Below, one piece after another: positions 1 through 12,600 of a stretch of DNA of 64,000 nucleotides. The stretch is from Ophiosphaerella korrae (lineage: Eukaryota > Ascomycota > Dothideomycetes > Pleosporales > Phaeosphaeriaceae), in NCBI GenBank assembly GCA_028456385.1, contig JALNQF010000096.1, positions 62,001 to 126,000 of the forward strand, in the 5' to 3' direction. Each line of letters opens with the position of its first letter. Position 1 is the first letter of the stretch. The notes beneath the pieces were generated by a model. It was not told where the DNA came from. It saw only the letters and a program-made list of their open reading frames with translations, and searched no databases. Made by a program: the position numbers and the translations under genes.

Positions 1-154
1 GGGTTGGATGAAACTTACAACTCACGAAAACTTGTCTTTTGCTGTATTTTAGCGAACGGAGTCTTAGGAGCAGAATATTCAAAGGAAAAATGAAGAATTA
101 TATGCCAAGAGAACGTGTGCTGGGACGCGCAATCTGTCACAATTCACTGCCGTG

Positions 155-809
155 GTTTACAAGCAAGCTGGCCACCCCAAAACACACCAAAAAAGTTGAA
201 AAACAGCCTCTTGAATCTCAGCAACAGCCCTATAAAATACACTAAAAATATGCGTATAACCTCTTACATATATATTTAGTTTATCCTATACTTCTTAGCT
301 CTATAGGCTCTATTTTAGCCCCCAATTTTCAACTTTTATTAATTATCTTAATTTATCTTAAGAACTACCTAATATATCCTTTTAAAGCTGAATTATTAGT
401 CTTAAGATAGGTAGGTAAAGTTTACATAAAAATTTTGGTTTATTTTATAAAGCTGTTGCTGAGATTCAAGAGTCTGTTTTCCAACTTTTTGGTGTATCTT
501 GGGGTGTGTTAAGAGGTAGCTGGAAGACAATAGTACTTGCCGTAGGCCACAGGAGATAGTGAAGGGATGACAGATAGTATTCGATAGTACCACTAGTATC
601 TAAGGGAGAATAATACTTGCTTTACTCTCTTCGCAAGTATCGAGCCTTTTATGCGCCTGTGTAGCGCATCGGCCCCGCTTTGGATTACAACTATACAATG
701 TCATGATCTTTGGTGTATCGGCCCCGCCCCCTCAACTCGTACCAGAGTTCACGAGAGTCTCGAGTGTTCGGAGAACCTTCGTTACAGGGTGGCCAACTTA
801 CTTGTAAAC
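155..809. mobile_element. MITE-like / deleted Tc1-mariner-type element with terminal inverted repeats
   Basis: The 24 bases at 155-178 (beginning GTTTACAAGCAAGCTGGCCA) are repeated as a reverse complement at 786-809 with few mismatches. The right end is followed by TA, the usual target of Tc1/mariner elements; the left flank is not TA. Inside, a second inverted repeat pairs about 171-248 with about 433-508. The interior at 240-420 is AT-rich and codes for nothing recognisable; small open frames across the arms are fortuitous. The structure fits a non-autonomous element, possibly two nested ones. It lies 3' of the ABC transporter. Confidence 0.55.
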
Positions 810-1352
810 TACGTTACCTAGATGTAGATATCTCCCTATTGTTGAGACAGTTACATACATGGCTTCCAAATATAGTAAACCTCTAGTATACAACAAATTT
901 GAGTACGGGTAATATGTAGAAAAAGAAAGATTACTATGACATGCTACTTATTTCACTTTTATTCTGATTCTTGAGATTTTGGTGTTAGTAACAAGAAAGA
1001 CCAAGACGGTGATAAATTTAAAGCCTACAACAAACCAGTAAGGATTCTTACGACCTTTTAATACAAGCAATGTACTATCAAATAACAAGCGAATATATTT
1101 CAATATTGCCACGATTTGAAGTCAAAACCCGACATGTGCAAATTTGGTTATCAAGATTTCGTAACCCCTAGTTCCATTGAATAGATACATAGATAAATAA
1201 GTTTCTAAATCCCTGAATACATGATTTTTGTTACTTAGGGTACTAGCTTTGATAGTTTGATTGTCTCGCGCCTATAAGTTCAGTTTTATCTACTTGACGA
1301 CGAGCTTGTTCATAGTATAAGCTCTAGAGAATGGTATAGCACTATGCCTCCC
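810..1352. other. Intergenic region downstream of the ABC transporter
   Basis: No coding signal, repeat or RNA gene seen. The stretch is moderately AT-rich and must hold the 3' UTR and polyadenylation region of the minus-strand ABC transporter. Confidence 0.5.
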
Positions 1353-4300
1353 CTAACTTTTGTTGGATTGTAGTGCCAAAAATGCGCTATCAACACGCTG
1401 CGACAGCTCCTCCGGAGCGCCCATCTCTAATAGTTGCCCATCTCCCAGCACAAGAACCATATTGACATCCTTCATCCAGTCCATTCTATGCGAGACTACC
1501 AATACCGTTCTATCATGGAATTCCGTGTAGATCAGTTTGCGAATCAACTCATCCGTTTCACTGTCCACAGCACTCGATGGTTCATCCATGATCACTACTC
1601 GACTCGGGTTGAGGAGTGCTCGCGCGAGGCACAACAATTGCAGCTGCCCCTTTGAAAAATGCACATCGGCAACGTCTGTGTCCAAACCCCCACTCACACG
1701 GATTACGTCTGCAAGCTGAACTTTCTGCAATACACTCCATAGCATATTTTCATCTTTGCAAACAATTGAGCCCGAAGTCAAGTTAAATCTGATGCTTCCT
1801 TTGAGCATGTATGGAGATTGAGGTATACAGACCAGTCTTTCTCGCAGAATCTGGCGTGGAATGGAAGCGATGTTTATTTCATCAATCGTAATTTTTCCAT
1901 CACTGAGCTCGACAAGACCAAAGATCGCAGCAATGAGCGTGGATTTACCGCTTCCGCTGCGGCCGCAAATTCCGATTTTTTGGCCGGGCTTGACGCTGAA
2001 GGTCAAGTCACAAAGTGTTGGGCGCTTACTATCCTTTCGGTAAGATACACTAACACCCTGAAACCGGATCTCGCCATCCGCCGGCCAGTCGGATGGTGGA
2101 GTGGGTAGATTTTCTTGTCCTTGCTCTTGGTCTGTTTGCTCGACAAAATCTTTGATTCTCTTAATGGATCCAATAGATGTTTCCATCTGGGTCCAAAACA
2201 GGAAGAGATTTCGTAGGTTCTCGCCTAGTGAGACGATGTTACTCAGAATAAGGCCCAGTGCTGCTGGGTTGATGAAGTCTTTTAATGGAATCGAGGCACC
2301 AACCACTATGACTGCGAAGCCAGCCACAATGAGATCCAGAACCAGATTCAGCCATTGCTGGATGGATAGCATGAGATAAAATGCCTTTTGTGATTCTTCC
2401 AGGGCATGATCCAATTTTTGTTGAAGATTGTCTTGCCATCCGAAAGCGCGGATTGTGGTTAGGCCCTGAATTGTGTCGATAAACTGCGTACACAGGGGTG
2501 CTTTGGCTTCAATATCCAAGATTCTCAGAGGCTGTGCCGTGCGGAGATAGAAGTGTTGGAGGCCAAAAAGGACCGCAAATATGAGAGGGTACGCAGCGCA
2601 AATGTAATAGAAGGACACCGCAACAATGATCAATTGTGCAAGTATGCTGGCCATTTCTAGGAGGGAGAATTAGTTGGTCAGAAGATTAGTTAAGTTTATG
2701 GGAGACCTGCCTGCTGCTGTGTTGACAAAAGCTCCTGGCAGCTCACTGTCTGTCAACAATAGATCTTGGCTGAATCGGTTTGCTGTTACGCCCGAATCGA
2801 CGTTACTCAGATATGCGATTGTCGCTCTGATTCTGGTTAGTTTGGAGATTTTTTGATGGTATATAAGAACTCACCGCATCGCAGTTTTAATCATTTGTTT
2901 GTGAAAGATCAACCCTGACCTTGGAACAGCCCAATTCAAATAAGTCCATGCCCATAGCGTCACGAGAAGCAGTGCCCCCAGCTGTAAAGCGATGTAGACA
3001 CCGATGTATTTGCCCGAGTCATGGCCAGGAGTTTTCATGTTTGCCGTTGCCCACCATGATAGCCAAAGGTCTATTTCTAAGTCAGATTCGCACTTTCGGC
3101 TTTGACCGATCGTTGACAGCTTACCTGGGAATCGCAAACAAAATGTGAAAGAGGCACAGACAACTACAAAGATGGCCATGTTTCTTGCTCCCAGCGCTTT
3201 GAAGTAATAGCGGTATACACCCCGATTGCTATCAGTTGTCGGTGTATCTATGACAAATATTCCGTGTGGGGATTCTATCTCCACCTTGAGTTTCGAGACA
3301 TCCTTTTCGATTTTTTGGCAGTCACTGGTGGCAAAGACATCACCAACATTTGAATAACACGTTGTTGCTTCAGTATCTGTGATAGAATCAGCTACAGTAT
3401 CGTTTTCGGCCAACCATATTTTTGCGTCGCCAGTGTAGTTCAGTTTCCCGGCTGATGAAAGGACGGCTAATTCGTCTGCCTGCTTCAGGCAGTATGCTGC
3501 CACGCTGTCAATTTGCTTTCGGGTCATAGCGATTCATGGAAACGTACGCGAATGGGTTGCCAACACAACTGCACAGCCGGCAAGGCGTAGAAGACCCTGA
3601 GGGCCACATAAATTTTCAAACACGGCCCTTTCCGTCAATGTATCCATTGCTGAGAATGCATCGTCTAGAATAATAAGAGCTTTTTGTGAGTAAGCTATTC
3701 GAGCAAGAGCCTTGATAATGTTAACACGAAGCAAGTTTTAAACTAAGTCGATGAACTCACAATTCTCTGCTTTTGGCCTCCGCTAAGGCTCGGCATGTTG
3801 CTACTGATTGTTTGGTTCATTGGTACCCAGGTTTCATCCACATCGCAAGCGAGTAATGCTCTTTTGTACCTGTCTTCATCTATGTTTTCGTTGCCCAGCC
3901 CGATTATGTTGTCTCGAATAGTAGCTTTGGCAAACCACGGTGTCTGGTCAGCAAATGCAATCTCAGCAGATGACACACTGACAGATCCCTGAACTAGTTT
4001 TGCTTCCCCTAAAATTGTTTTCAATAGCGTCGTCTTTCCACAACCGCTCGGCCCATAGATGACGGTCAAACATGACGGGTTTATGTTCAAGTCAATATTC
4101 TGAAGAACCGGTGAGCCTTCATTACTCCAACTAACTGATGCACTTGAAAACCGAATTGCAGCATCGTTGGCTTCTTTCTCGTCTACTTTATGTGTATAGA
4201 ATCGACGGAAGTCTTCGTCTGTCTCAAGTGAGAGGAAATCTTCGATTCTGCGAAAATTTGCAACAGCTCCCGCAAGCTGAGGTAATGCCTGAAGGAAAGT

Positions 4301-6138
4301 GATTAGGGGAATAGCTAGGATGTTAATTAAGGATAAGGCTGTGAAGACACGAGCTGCGTCGAATGTTGCAGAGCTAGCGGCATTGGCCTTTGCAGCGTAA
4401 GCTGTAAAGACAATGGTGGGTGAGATTGTAACAGGACCGTAAGCTGCGGTCGAAGTTAGGAAGAGATGTTGAGTAATCTAGAAATTACACACCGAGGGCA
4501 AAAGCGATAATAATGACCTGACGAAACCATCTGGCAATGTTGATTTCGACTCGTCTCAATTCATGAATCATAGACTCCACCTTGGGGCCGATCGCGAGCG
4601 TCCGAATTTCTCGAATTGAGTTGAGGACTGGTATTGTAGCCTGAATGCGTTGCTCAAGAGCTTCCATCCAGCGAGCTTGGCGCCCACCGGCAACACTGGA
4701 AATCGCAGCGGAACCAAGAACGCACGCTGCATCAAAAATGTTTAGCATTAATATTGATTCTTGAGTTAGGTCGGAAGCTCACCGATTCCAACTGCTATAG
4801 GGGCGAGTGCAAGGATTCCTACTTCTCGTTCAAGAAGGAATATCGCAATGGCAGTCTCTATAGCAGTTGCCCACGACTCATGCAACATTCGAATACTGAC
4901 GACGATGCGCTCTACGTCCGTATTCATCAAGGCAACCGCCTCCATATTATCTGACCGGAAACTCGGAAGAGTTGTAGTCTTGCGATAAATGCTATGGATT
5001 AACATTCCTCTAATGTGTGTGATGAAGCGATTAACACCACGCCAATATAGACCACCCGAGATCTAGGAAGAGTAAATTCTTAGTAGGTAGGAATAATGGA
5101 TTTAAGCGAATCTTTACGTACCGAAAGGCCGGCGTAGACTAGGGCATAAGCGCCAATAAGCCCATATGCTATGCTTCTGTTCTTTTCTTCATGCTCAATG
5201 AACTTGACAGTTCGTGCCAACAAAAGCGGTTGTGAATATATGAAAGCTGCCATAGCCAGACGAGGAAGCATGGGTGCAATGAGAGGCCATTTGAGAATGG
5301 ATGCGGCAGCTCGAATCAATGCATATTTCTTCGTGCTACCACGATCTAGAACAGCTCAGCACGATCCAGCCAATGGGCGGTTGTCTTCAGACTCACTCCA
5401 ACTATCAGGCAAATGGTACTGTGATTTCTCACAATAAAATGTACGGTCGATGTCGTCCAGTTCGCTGGTGCTTTGGAGCTTTCGGCGATACCCTCGAATC
5501 AAGAACGGGACCAGCCATGTGTACAAGGCTGTCCCGAAAAGGCCTGAGCGCTGCTCAGGGGAAGATTTCTCGCTAGGGACGTGATATCTCGGGCCTGATA
5601 CCAGTACCAATGCTAATAGGGCTGTGACTAGAATCCCACATCTTAGCCCAGCCACGATTTGGTTACCAGGGATCATCCAGTCTGTGCGCACGCGAACACT
5701 GGTGAAAATGACGTCCAACATCAAGTAAGCCGATGTGAGAACGGGTGGGCGTCTAGACTTTCCATATTCAGTGTAAGAAATGAATAGCAGAGACAGTGAC
5801 GCGATGAGCTCCAGGGCTATTGAAGAAGTAGTTGCTCGTGTCTGTTGTGGAGGATTTGAAACGCTCCATACGACCAACAGCGCAATCGTCAATGAGGCCT
5901 TGAGTGACAAGGCTACTGCAGCCTGCAACCACTGCGTATAATCCGGACGAGAATGAATGCTTTTGACTGAGTATCGATTGATTGATTGTATAGTTGCCGC
6001 AACGAGGAGTATAATAGAAAGTCCTATGCCGAAGACGCTGTCTTCGAAGAGTCTGGTAAAATCAAATGATCGCAGGCACGAATCCACAACGGGCCCAAAA
6101 CGATTGTCCAAGTTAGTTGGACATATTGTAGATGGCAT
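1353..6138 (-). CDS. MRP-type (ABCC) full ABC transporter, putative metabolite exporter
   Basis: Ten exons joined by consensus splice sites give 1435 residues, normal for fungal ABCC proteins. Exons: 6138-5397, 5345-5122, 5062-4783, 4726-4493, 4443-3761, 3710-3548, 3496-3125, 3070-2875, 2826-2707, 2646-1353. The start at 6138 was chosen because the DNRFGPVV block that opens this fungal family follows it; an in-frame ATG at 6195 is an alternative. Layout: N-terminal hydrophobic TMD0, TMD1, NBD1 (Walker [10 protein letters not shown] about residue 624, signature LSGGQ about 715, Walker B LIILDD about 735), TMD2, NBD2 (Walker [10 protein letters not shown] about 1233, Walker B VVIMDEP about 1355). 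The NBD2 signature reads FSKGQ rather than LSGGQ. It is probably a plasma- or vacuolar-membrane pump. Divergent transcription from the NRPS across 528 bp suggests export of, or self-protection from, the peptide. No nonsense mutation remains once introns are removed. Confidence 0.93.
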
Positions 6139-6666
6139 CGTGCTGTCACTGGGCAGCACGACAAGGTTTCTCGTGATTGCCCAAGACGATGGCAAAACCT
6201 AGGACTCCTTCCGGGTGGCCAGCCGTGTGCTGAAAAAAGAGGAAGATTGTCAAATTCGACCAAGAAAACCAATAATGATGTAGAATCTTAATCTTACAAC
6301 ACTTTTTGGTGTTGATGCAGATTTCGATTTTGCCCTCTCGCTTGTAACAGCACGACGTAGTAAGCAGGGTGGATTGCATGTAGTTCGCCTGCTTACTACA
6401 CTGGAGCTTACCCAAGTAAGCGGTCGTGCCTCCACTCGGATGCCGCCCCGACATTGTCAACCACTAGGCTCCGTAGTAAGTGTGTGACGGCGTGCAAAGT
6501 GAAGGCCTAACCCACGTGACTATTACAATTATGCATGATACAAGCCACAGCAAGCTTCTGTTTGGTCAACAAATACACTTGAAATTCGAAGAGCAGCAAA
6601 ACAATCAGGAACTCGAACGTCACCACATTCAATTCTCATTGAAACATCAGCTCTGCCAAAACTACA
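6139..6666. promoter_or_regulatory. Bidirectional promoter between ABC transporter and NRPS with repeated GTAAGC core
   Basis: The 528 bp between the two start codons hold a perfect 12-bp inverted repeat (GTAGTAAGCAGG at 6357-6368, its reverse complement at 6388-6399, 19-bp gap). A second palindrome is GCTTAC at 6406-6411, CCAA, GTAAGC at 6416-6421. A further GTAGTAAG lies at 6473-6480. GTAA/TTAC is the half-site used by fungal bZIP factors, so a bZIP or similar dimeric regulator is a reasonable inference. A CGG-AT-GCCG stretch at about 6438-6446 could alternatively bind a zinc-cluster factor. Confidence 0.6.
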
Positions 6667-9600
6667 ATGTCTAACGCAACCTCCACAAGCAAAGCTTTTC
6701 ACACCAGCATGGATTTATTCCATCTTCAAAAATCTCTGATCAACGGCAATACTGCCGACAATGCGATCAAGGAATGCGTTTCTGATTTGGTGCAGAAACA
6801 AATCGAGCAGCATCCAGATGGCATCGCCATCAACGCCTGGGACGGCGATCTGACATACACCCAGTTAGCAATTGCAACAAGCAATATTGCTACGAGGCTA
6901 GGCCACCTGAGAAATGGTCATTACATCGCCCTCTGTGTCCCGAGAACCAAATGGACGCCGATCGCGATGCTCGCTGCTCTACAAACTGGAGCAGCCTTCG
7001 TCCATCTGGATCCTGCATATCCATCATCCCGTATATCTGCCATTTGTGCAGCGTGCAACATCACGACGGCAATCTGCCTGGAAGAAACAGCGGATGTTTT
7101 CGGCGCTCACGTCGAGCATATCGTCACTGTCAGCGATGATGACCTCATTCCCACAAGCCCTATATTACCTGCGCTGGGAGGCAGGAATAGGCCCTCCGAC
7201 ACTTGCTATGTTGTCTTCACCTCTGGGAGCTCTGGGACGCCCAAGGGTGTAGTCGTGCCGCAATCGGCTATCTGCACTAGCATTCGTGCGCAGGGACTAG
7301 AGTTTCAACTTTCTTCTTCCACACGAGTGCTGCAATTTGCTCCCGCCACTTTTGATGCCTCCATGTTTGAGCTTATTACCACTTTGTGTTTTGGAAGCTG
7401 TGTTTGCATACCTTCCCAATTTGAACGGGAAAATGACACGGTCGCAGTGCTCAACAGGTATCGCATAGATATTGTGTTCTTGACACCTTCTGTCGCGCGG
7501 ACTATCGAGCCCGAGAAAGTGCCCCTCCTCAAGACATTGATTGTGGGCGGTGAAGCACCGGATGAAGCTTTAATTGACCGGTGGTTGTCGCAGGGAAGAC
7601 ACATCTCGAATGTGTACGGGCCTTCCGAATGTGCAGTATCGGCGGCAGTTTTACATTACGACATGCACCGGAGAGTTCCCGCGGCGACTATTGGAGGCTC
7701 ATTTGGGGGCGGGTTGTGGGTGGTTGACCCGAATGACCATGACGTTTTGGTCGAGCCTGGGGAGGTTGGTGAGCTCATGATTTCTGGACGGATTGTTACC
7801 GATGGGTATCTCAGTGACCCCGTGAAGACAGATGCTGTTTTTGTCCCTTCTCCAAAATGGTGGAGTGATTCATCATCAGGCCGCTCATACAAAACAGGAG
7901 ACCTCGTCAAGTATGGCGCCGACGGGCTTGTCTTGTATATCGGCCGCAAAGACAGCCAGGTCAAAGTCCGAGGACAGCGCCTGGAACTTGGCGAAGTTGA
8001 GTACCATCTTCGCCTGAGTGCACTAGTTGAAGAGGCAGCGGCATGCGTCCCCCGAAATGGATTATATGACGGCCATCTTACAGCAATCCTCACGCTAAAA
8101 TCCCTCCCAGGTCCTATAGATGCCGTTGCGAAAACGGTCGAGCCTGTACCACTGTCTTCAGGTTCAGCCGCTGCGCAAGAAACACTTCAAATTCAGCAAG
8201 CTCTCGAGAAGTCGCTTCCACCATATATGGTGCCTACACAATGGCTCGTCCTACGCTTCATGCCACGATCAGCGTCCGACAAACTCGACGTTCGTCGGAT
8301 CCAGACTTGGATCGAATCAGCGGACCCTGAAGTGCTCGATCCATCACGAAAAGAGATTCAGCTTCCGAAAACAGCGGCAGAAGAGATCCTGCTGGCTGCG
8401 TGGAAACGTGGACTGAACGACGCCACACTAGGCGTTACTGACCAATTTATTCGCCGCGGCGGCGACAGCATTCTTGCAATGCAGGTGGTGTCTGAGTGCC
8501 GCAAACACAACCTGAACGTGTCTGTGCGAAGCCTACTAGCACCGCAATCGCTTGTCGACATTGCACGAGAAGCATCCATGACAGAAACGACGAGTATCAA
8601 ACGAGAAGAAGAGAAAGCTGGAGAATCATTCGAGTTATCTCCGATCCAGAAGTTATACTTTGAGAGCGATCCTGAAGGCACAAATATGTGCAATCAGAGC
8701 GTCTCACTTAGCCTCAAGGGAGATGTGACGCTCGATGCACTGCAACAGGCATTCACTGCTGTCGTGTCGCGGCACTCGATGCTCCGCGCGAGATTTTCTA
8801 GAGACGAGACTAAGCACTGGACACAGCATGTCACGTTAGACGTCTCGGGCTCATTCGTCCTGAGAGAGCATCAACTTATGTCTGATACACACAAAGCGGA
8901 GCTAACTGACGAGAGCGAACGTAGCATAGATATCCGCCATGGCCCCGTCTTGACTGTAGATGTCTTCAAGATTCAAGGGCAGCAAACCGTGCACCTCGCA
9001 GCACATCATCTTCTGGTAGATTTTGTGTCGTGGAGAGTCATACTGGACGACCTAGATGCCATTCTCAACGGGGATGCCATCAGCCTGCAAAAAAACCAGC
9101 CACTTCCGTTTTCACAATGGACCAAGCTCCAGGATGAATATGCCCAAACGATCCCGGTTGAAACAGTAGATATAGAACCTGCCCCATATTCATTCTGGGA
9201 ACTCTGTGAAGAGGACAACACCGTGTCCAACTCTGCGGAGACTTCCTTTGAGTTGGACATTCTCATCTCTGAGGCCCTTCTTGGACCATGTAACGTTCCA
9301 ATTGCGTCTGAACTAGTGGATCTGCTCGTGGCTGCTCTTTTGTACTCATTCAATACAACGTTTTCTTCGGAGCGAGGTGCGCCACAACTCTTTGCGGAAG
9401 GCCATGGACGAGAGCCTTGGGATGCTTCCATCGACATTAGTGGGACAGTAGGCTGGTTCACTACCATGTACCCGATCATACTTGAGCAATCTTGCTTCAA
9501 CAAAGATATTACGGATATCATCCGCGCTGTTGGCATTGCTCGCCACTCATTAGCTCGTAATGGACTCGATTACTTCACCTCGCGGTACTTAACTACAGCC

Positions 9601-12600
9601 GGTCAAGAAAAGCTCGCTCTGCATTCTCCCATGGAGGTCCTCTTCAACTTCGGTGGCAGCTTCACGACCACGTCGCAGCTTGAATCCTCTTCATATTTCA
9701 ACTTCGCGTCGGGAAGTAATGGACTGCCTTTTGATGAGCGGCGAACCGGCAAGAGGCTTGCGCTGTTCGAAATCACGAGCATTGTCAAGGACGGACATAT
9801 AATGTTCAATTTCCAGCATCCACGGGCGCTGCAGCGTGGTGAGCAGGTGTCGCAGTGGTTTCGCACGTGTCAGGAGACACTTGTGCGTATCGCGCACGAG
9901 TTACCTTCAAAGTCACGACAGCTACACGTCGCAGAGTTCCCTCTACTTTGCATTGATCACTCGAACTCTGATGTGTACGTCAACACCCTGACAACTCAGC
10001 TGTGTCTGCAAGATCTGTCAGCAGTCGAAGACATTTACCCATGCTCCGCCATCCAACGCGGTATTCTTGTCAGTCAGAGCCAGCAACCGCATCTATATCA
10101 GCTGTTTGTGACGTGGGAAGTCACAACGAATGACGGGGTGCCGGTAGATGTCGAAAGGTTTGTTCGAGCATGGCAGCAAGTAGTGGATGATAACGCAATT
10201 TTACGCACGGTGTTCATCGACGACACGGTTGGAACAAGCACCTTCCACCAAGTCGTCCTCTGTACAGGCTTCGCCGTTGCCTGGACACAAAATCTCACGG
10301 CAGGTGCAGACATTGAAATGATGTCGCATCCAACCTACTCATCGACCCAACCTCATCATCGTTTAGCAGTGCAAAGATGCTCATCATCCATGTTGAAGTG
10401 TCGTTTAGACATCAGTCATGCTCTCGCTGACGGCAGCTCACTTGCACTTGTGGTAGGGCAGATTCAGCAAGCATATGATCGCACCCTCAAATCAAAACGA
10501 CTCGTCTACCGAGACTGTGTCGCTTACCACCAGACACAGAAAAGCCAAGAAGGGACGCACTTGGCCTACTGGCGGAGGTACCTTGCAGGTGCGACACCGT
10601 GTCTATTCCCAGCACTCGCTGTGCCAGCAAATACGTCCTTGGCATCTCCTCGCTTTAGAGGGCTGAAGACAATCCATTTCGAGGTCGTGGATAGGGATTT
10701 GGTTCAATCATTCTGCCAACAGTACAGCGTAACCATCTCCAGTATTTTCCAACTGGCCTGGGCTCTCTGCCTTCAAGCATACACGAACCAGGCTTCTGTC
10801 TCATTCGGATACCTAGTGTCACAACGAGATCTGCCACTGCAAGCCATCGAAAGTGCTGTGGGTCCCTATATTAATACTTTAGTTCGCCGCATTGAACTTC
10901 ATGGTGACTCCAGCGCTATCGAAGTTCTGCGCTGTCTCCAAGACGACTTGACCGAAGGTCTTGAGCACGGTTCGTTGTCACTATCGGACGTGCTTCGGAG
11001 CAGCAACGTGGACCACCACGGTGGGCTGTACAACACATCGATCTCATATCAAAGATATGCTCCGGAGACAAAGGCCTCGCACGGTCTGCATTTCTCTCGT
11101 AAAACTCTCTTCGATCCTTCCGAAGACATGGTGGCGCTTGACGTTGACGACTATGGCACGCACGTCGATCCGTTCGTGACGTATTGGCAGTCATCTTTAA
11201 GTGATGGGCACGCACAGAAACTTGCTAGTACTGTCGCAAGTGCCGTTGCCAGTATTATTCGTGAGCATGGGACTAAACTCAACCAACTATGCATTGTCCC
11301 ACAGGAACACGTTGCAGAGATGCAGCGTTGGAATGAAAAGGCAACAACATCCGAGCAATGTCTGCATGAACTTGTCAGTCAGCAAGCCCATCAGATCCCA
11401 CATGCGATTGCTGTTGAGTCCAGAGATGGCCGTTTTACATATGCTGAGATTGATGACTTGTCCACTCGCCTGGCTTGTTTCTTGATCAAAGAGCACCATC
11501 TTGAGCTAGAACAAAAAGTACTGTTCTGCTCGGAGAAGACTGCCCTTGCGGTCATAATCATTCTTGGTATTTTAAAGGCCGGTGGTGCGTGTGTGTCAAT
11601 TGATCCTGCCCAACCCATGATACGGCTGCAGCATATTACTAAAGAGACTGATGCGGAGCTAGCCTTTGCTAGTGCAATAACGTCGTCAAAAATGGCCGAA
11701 TTGCCTCTTTCGACCATTACCTTCACAACAGATTTCTTAGTGTCCCTTCCAGTGGAGTCGACTGAGATTCTCACCCCTAAGGTACGGCCCGATAACTTAG
11801 CCGTTATTGTGTATACCTCTGGATCAACCGGTCTGCCAAAAGGAATCATGTTAGAGCATGGCAGTCTATGCGCGAGCATTCTGGCTCATGCAAGCGCCCT
11901 GCGGATTGATGAAACTACGCGAGCCTTGCAATTTGCTTCGTGGAGCTTCGACGTTTCAATCGAAGAGACATTTACTACACTTTCTCAAGGAGGTTGTGTC
12001 TGTGTACCTTCGGAATGGGATCGTAAGAATGACCTCGCGGCGTTTATACGCGAGTTCGATGTGAATTGGGTGGACCTTGTCCCAGGCATGGCGCGTCAGC
12101 TGCAGCCGGAGTCTATCCCAAGTGTCAAAACGATGATCCTTGGTGGTGAACGACTGCCGGTCGACGTTGCGAGGAAGTGGGCTAGTAATGTGCATCTTAT
12201 CAACGTATACGGTCCTGCGGAGTGCTCAATTAATGCGACCTACGACAATAGTCTAACGACCTCTAGTGATGGCAGTAGCATCGGGCGTGTACTGCCATGC
12301 ACCCGTGCCTGGGTCGTTAGCACAACGAATCACAATGTACTGATGCCCATTGGCGGTATTGGAGAGCTCGTCCTCTCAGGCCCGACAGTCATGCGGGGTT
12401 ACATCAATGACCAGACGCGGACAGCCGCCGCCATCTTCACCAACCCAGCTTGGGAGACGACAAATTCCATTGGAGAACGCTTTTACAGGACTGGCGATCT
12501 AGTGCGTCTAGATAGCCATGGCAAGATCTTTCTGCTGGGCAGAAAGGATGCCCAACGAAAACTCCGCGGCCACCGTATCGACCTGGAAGAGATTCAGCAG

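Noticed and set aside
39..593. Short frames in the first 600 bp on both strands, similar to each other
   Set aside because: They are the two arms of an inverted repeat translated in opposite directions, not genes.
5356..5358. In-frame TGA in the ABC transporter, first read as a nonsense mutation
   Set aside because: It lies inside a 51-bp intron (5346-5396, GTGAGT...TTCTAG); removing it restores the conserved W...STKKYAL region in frame.
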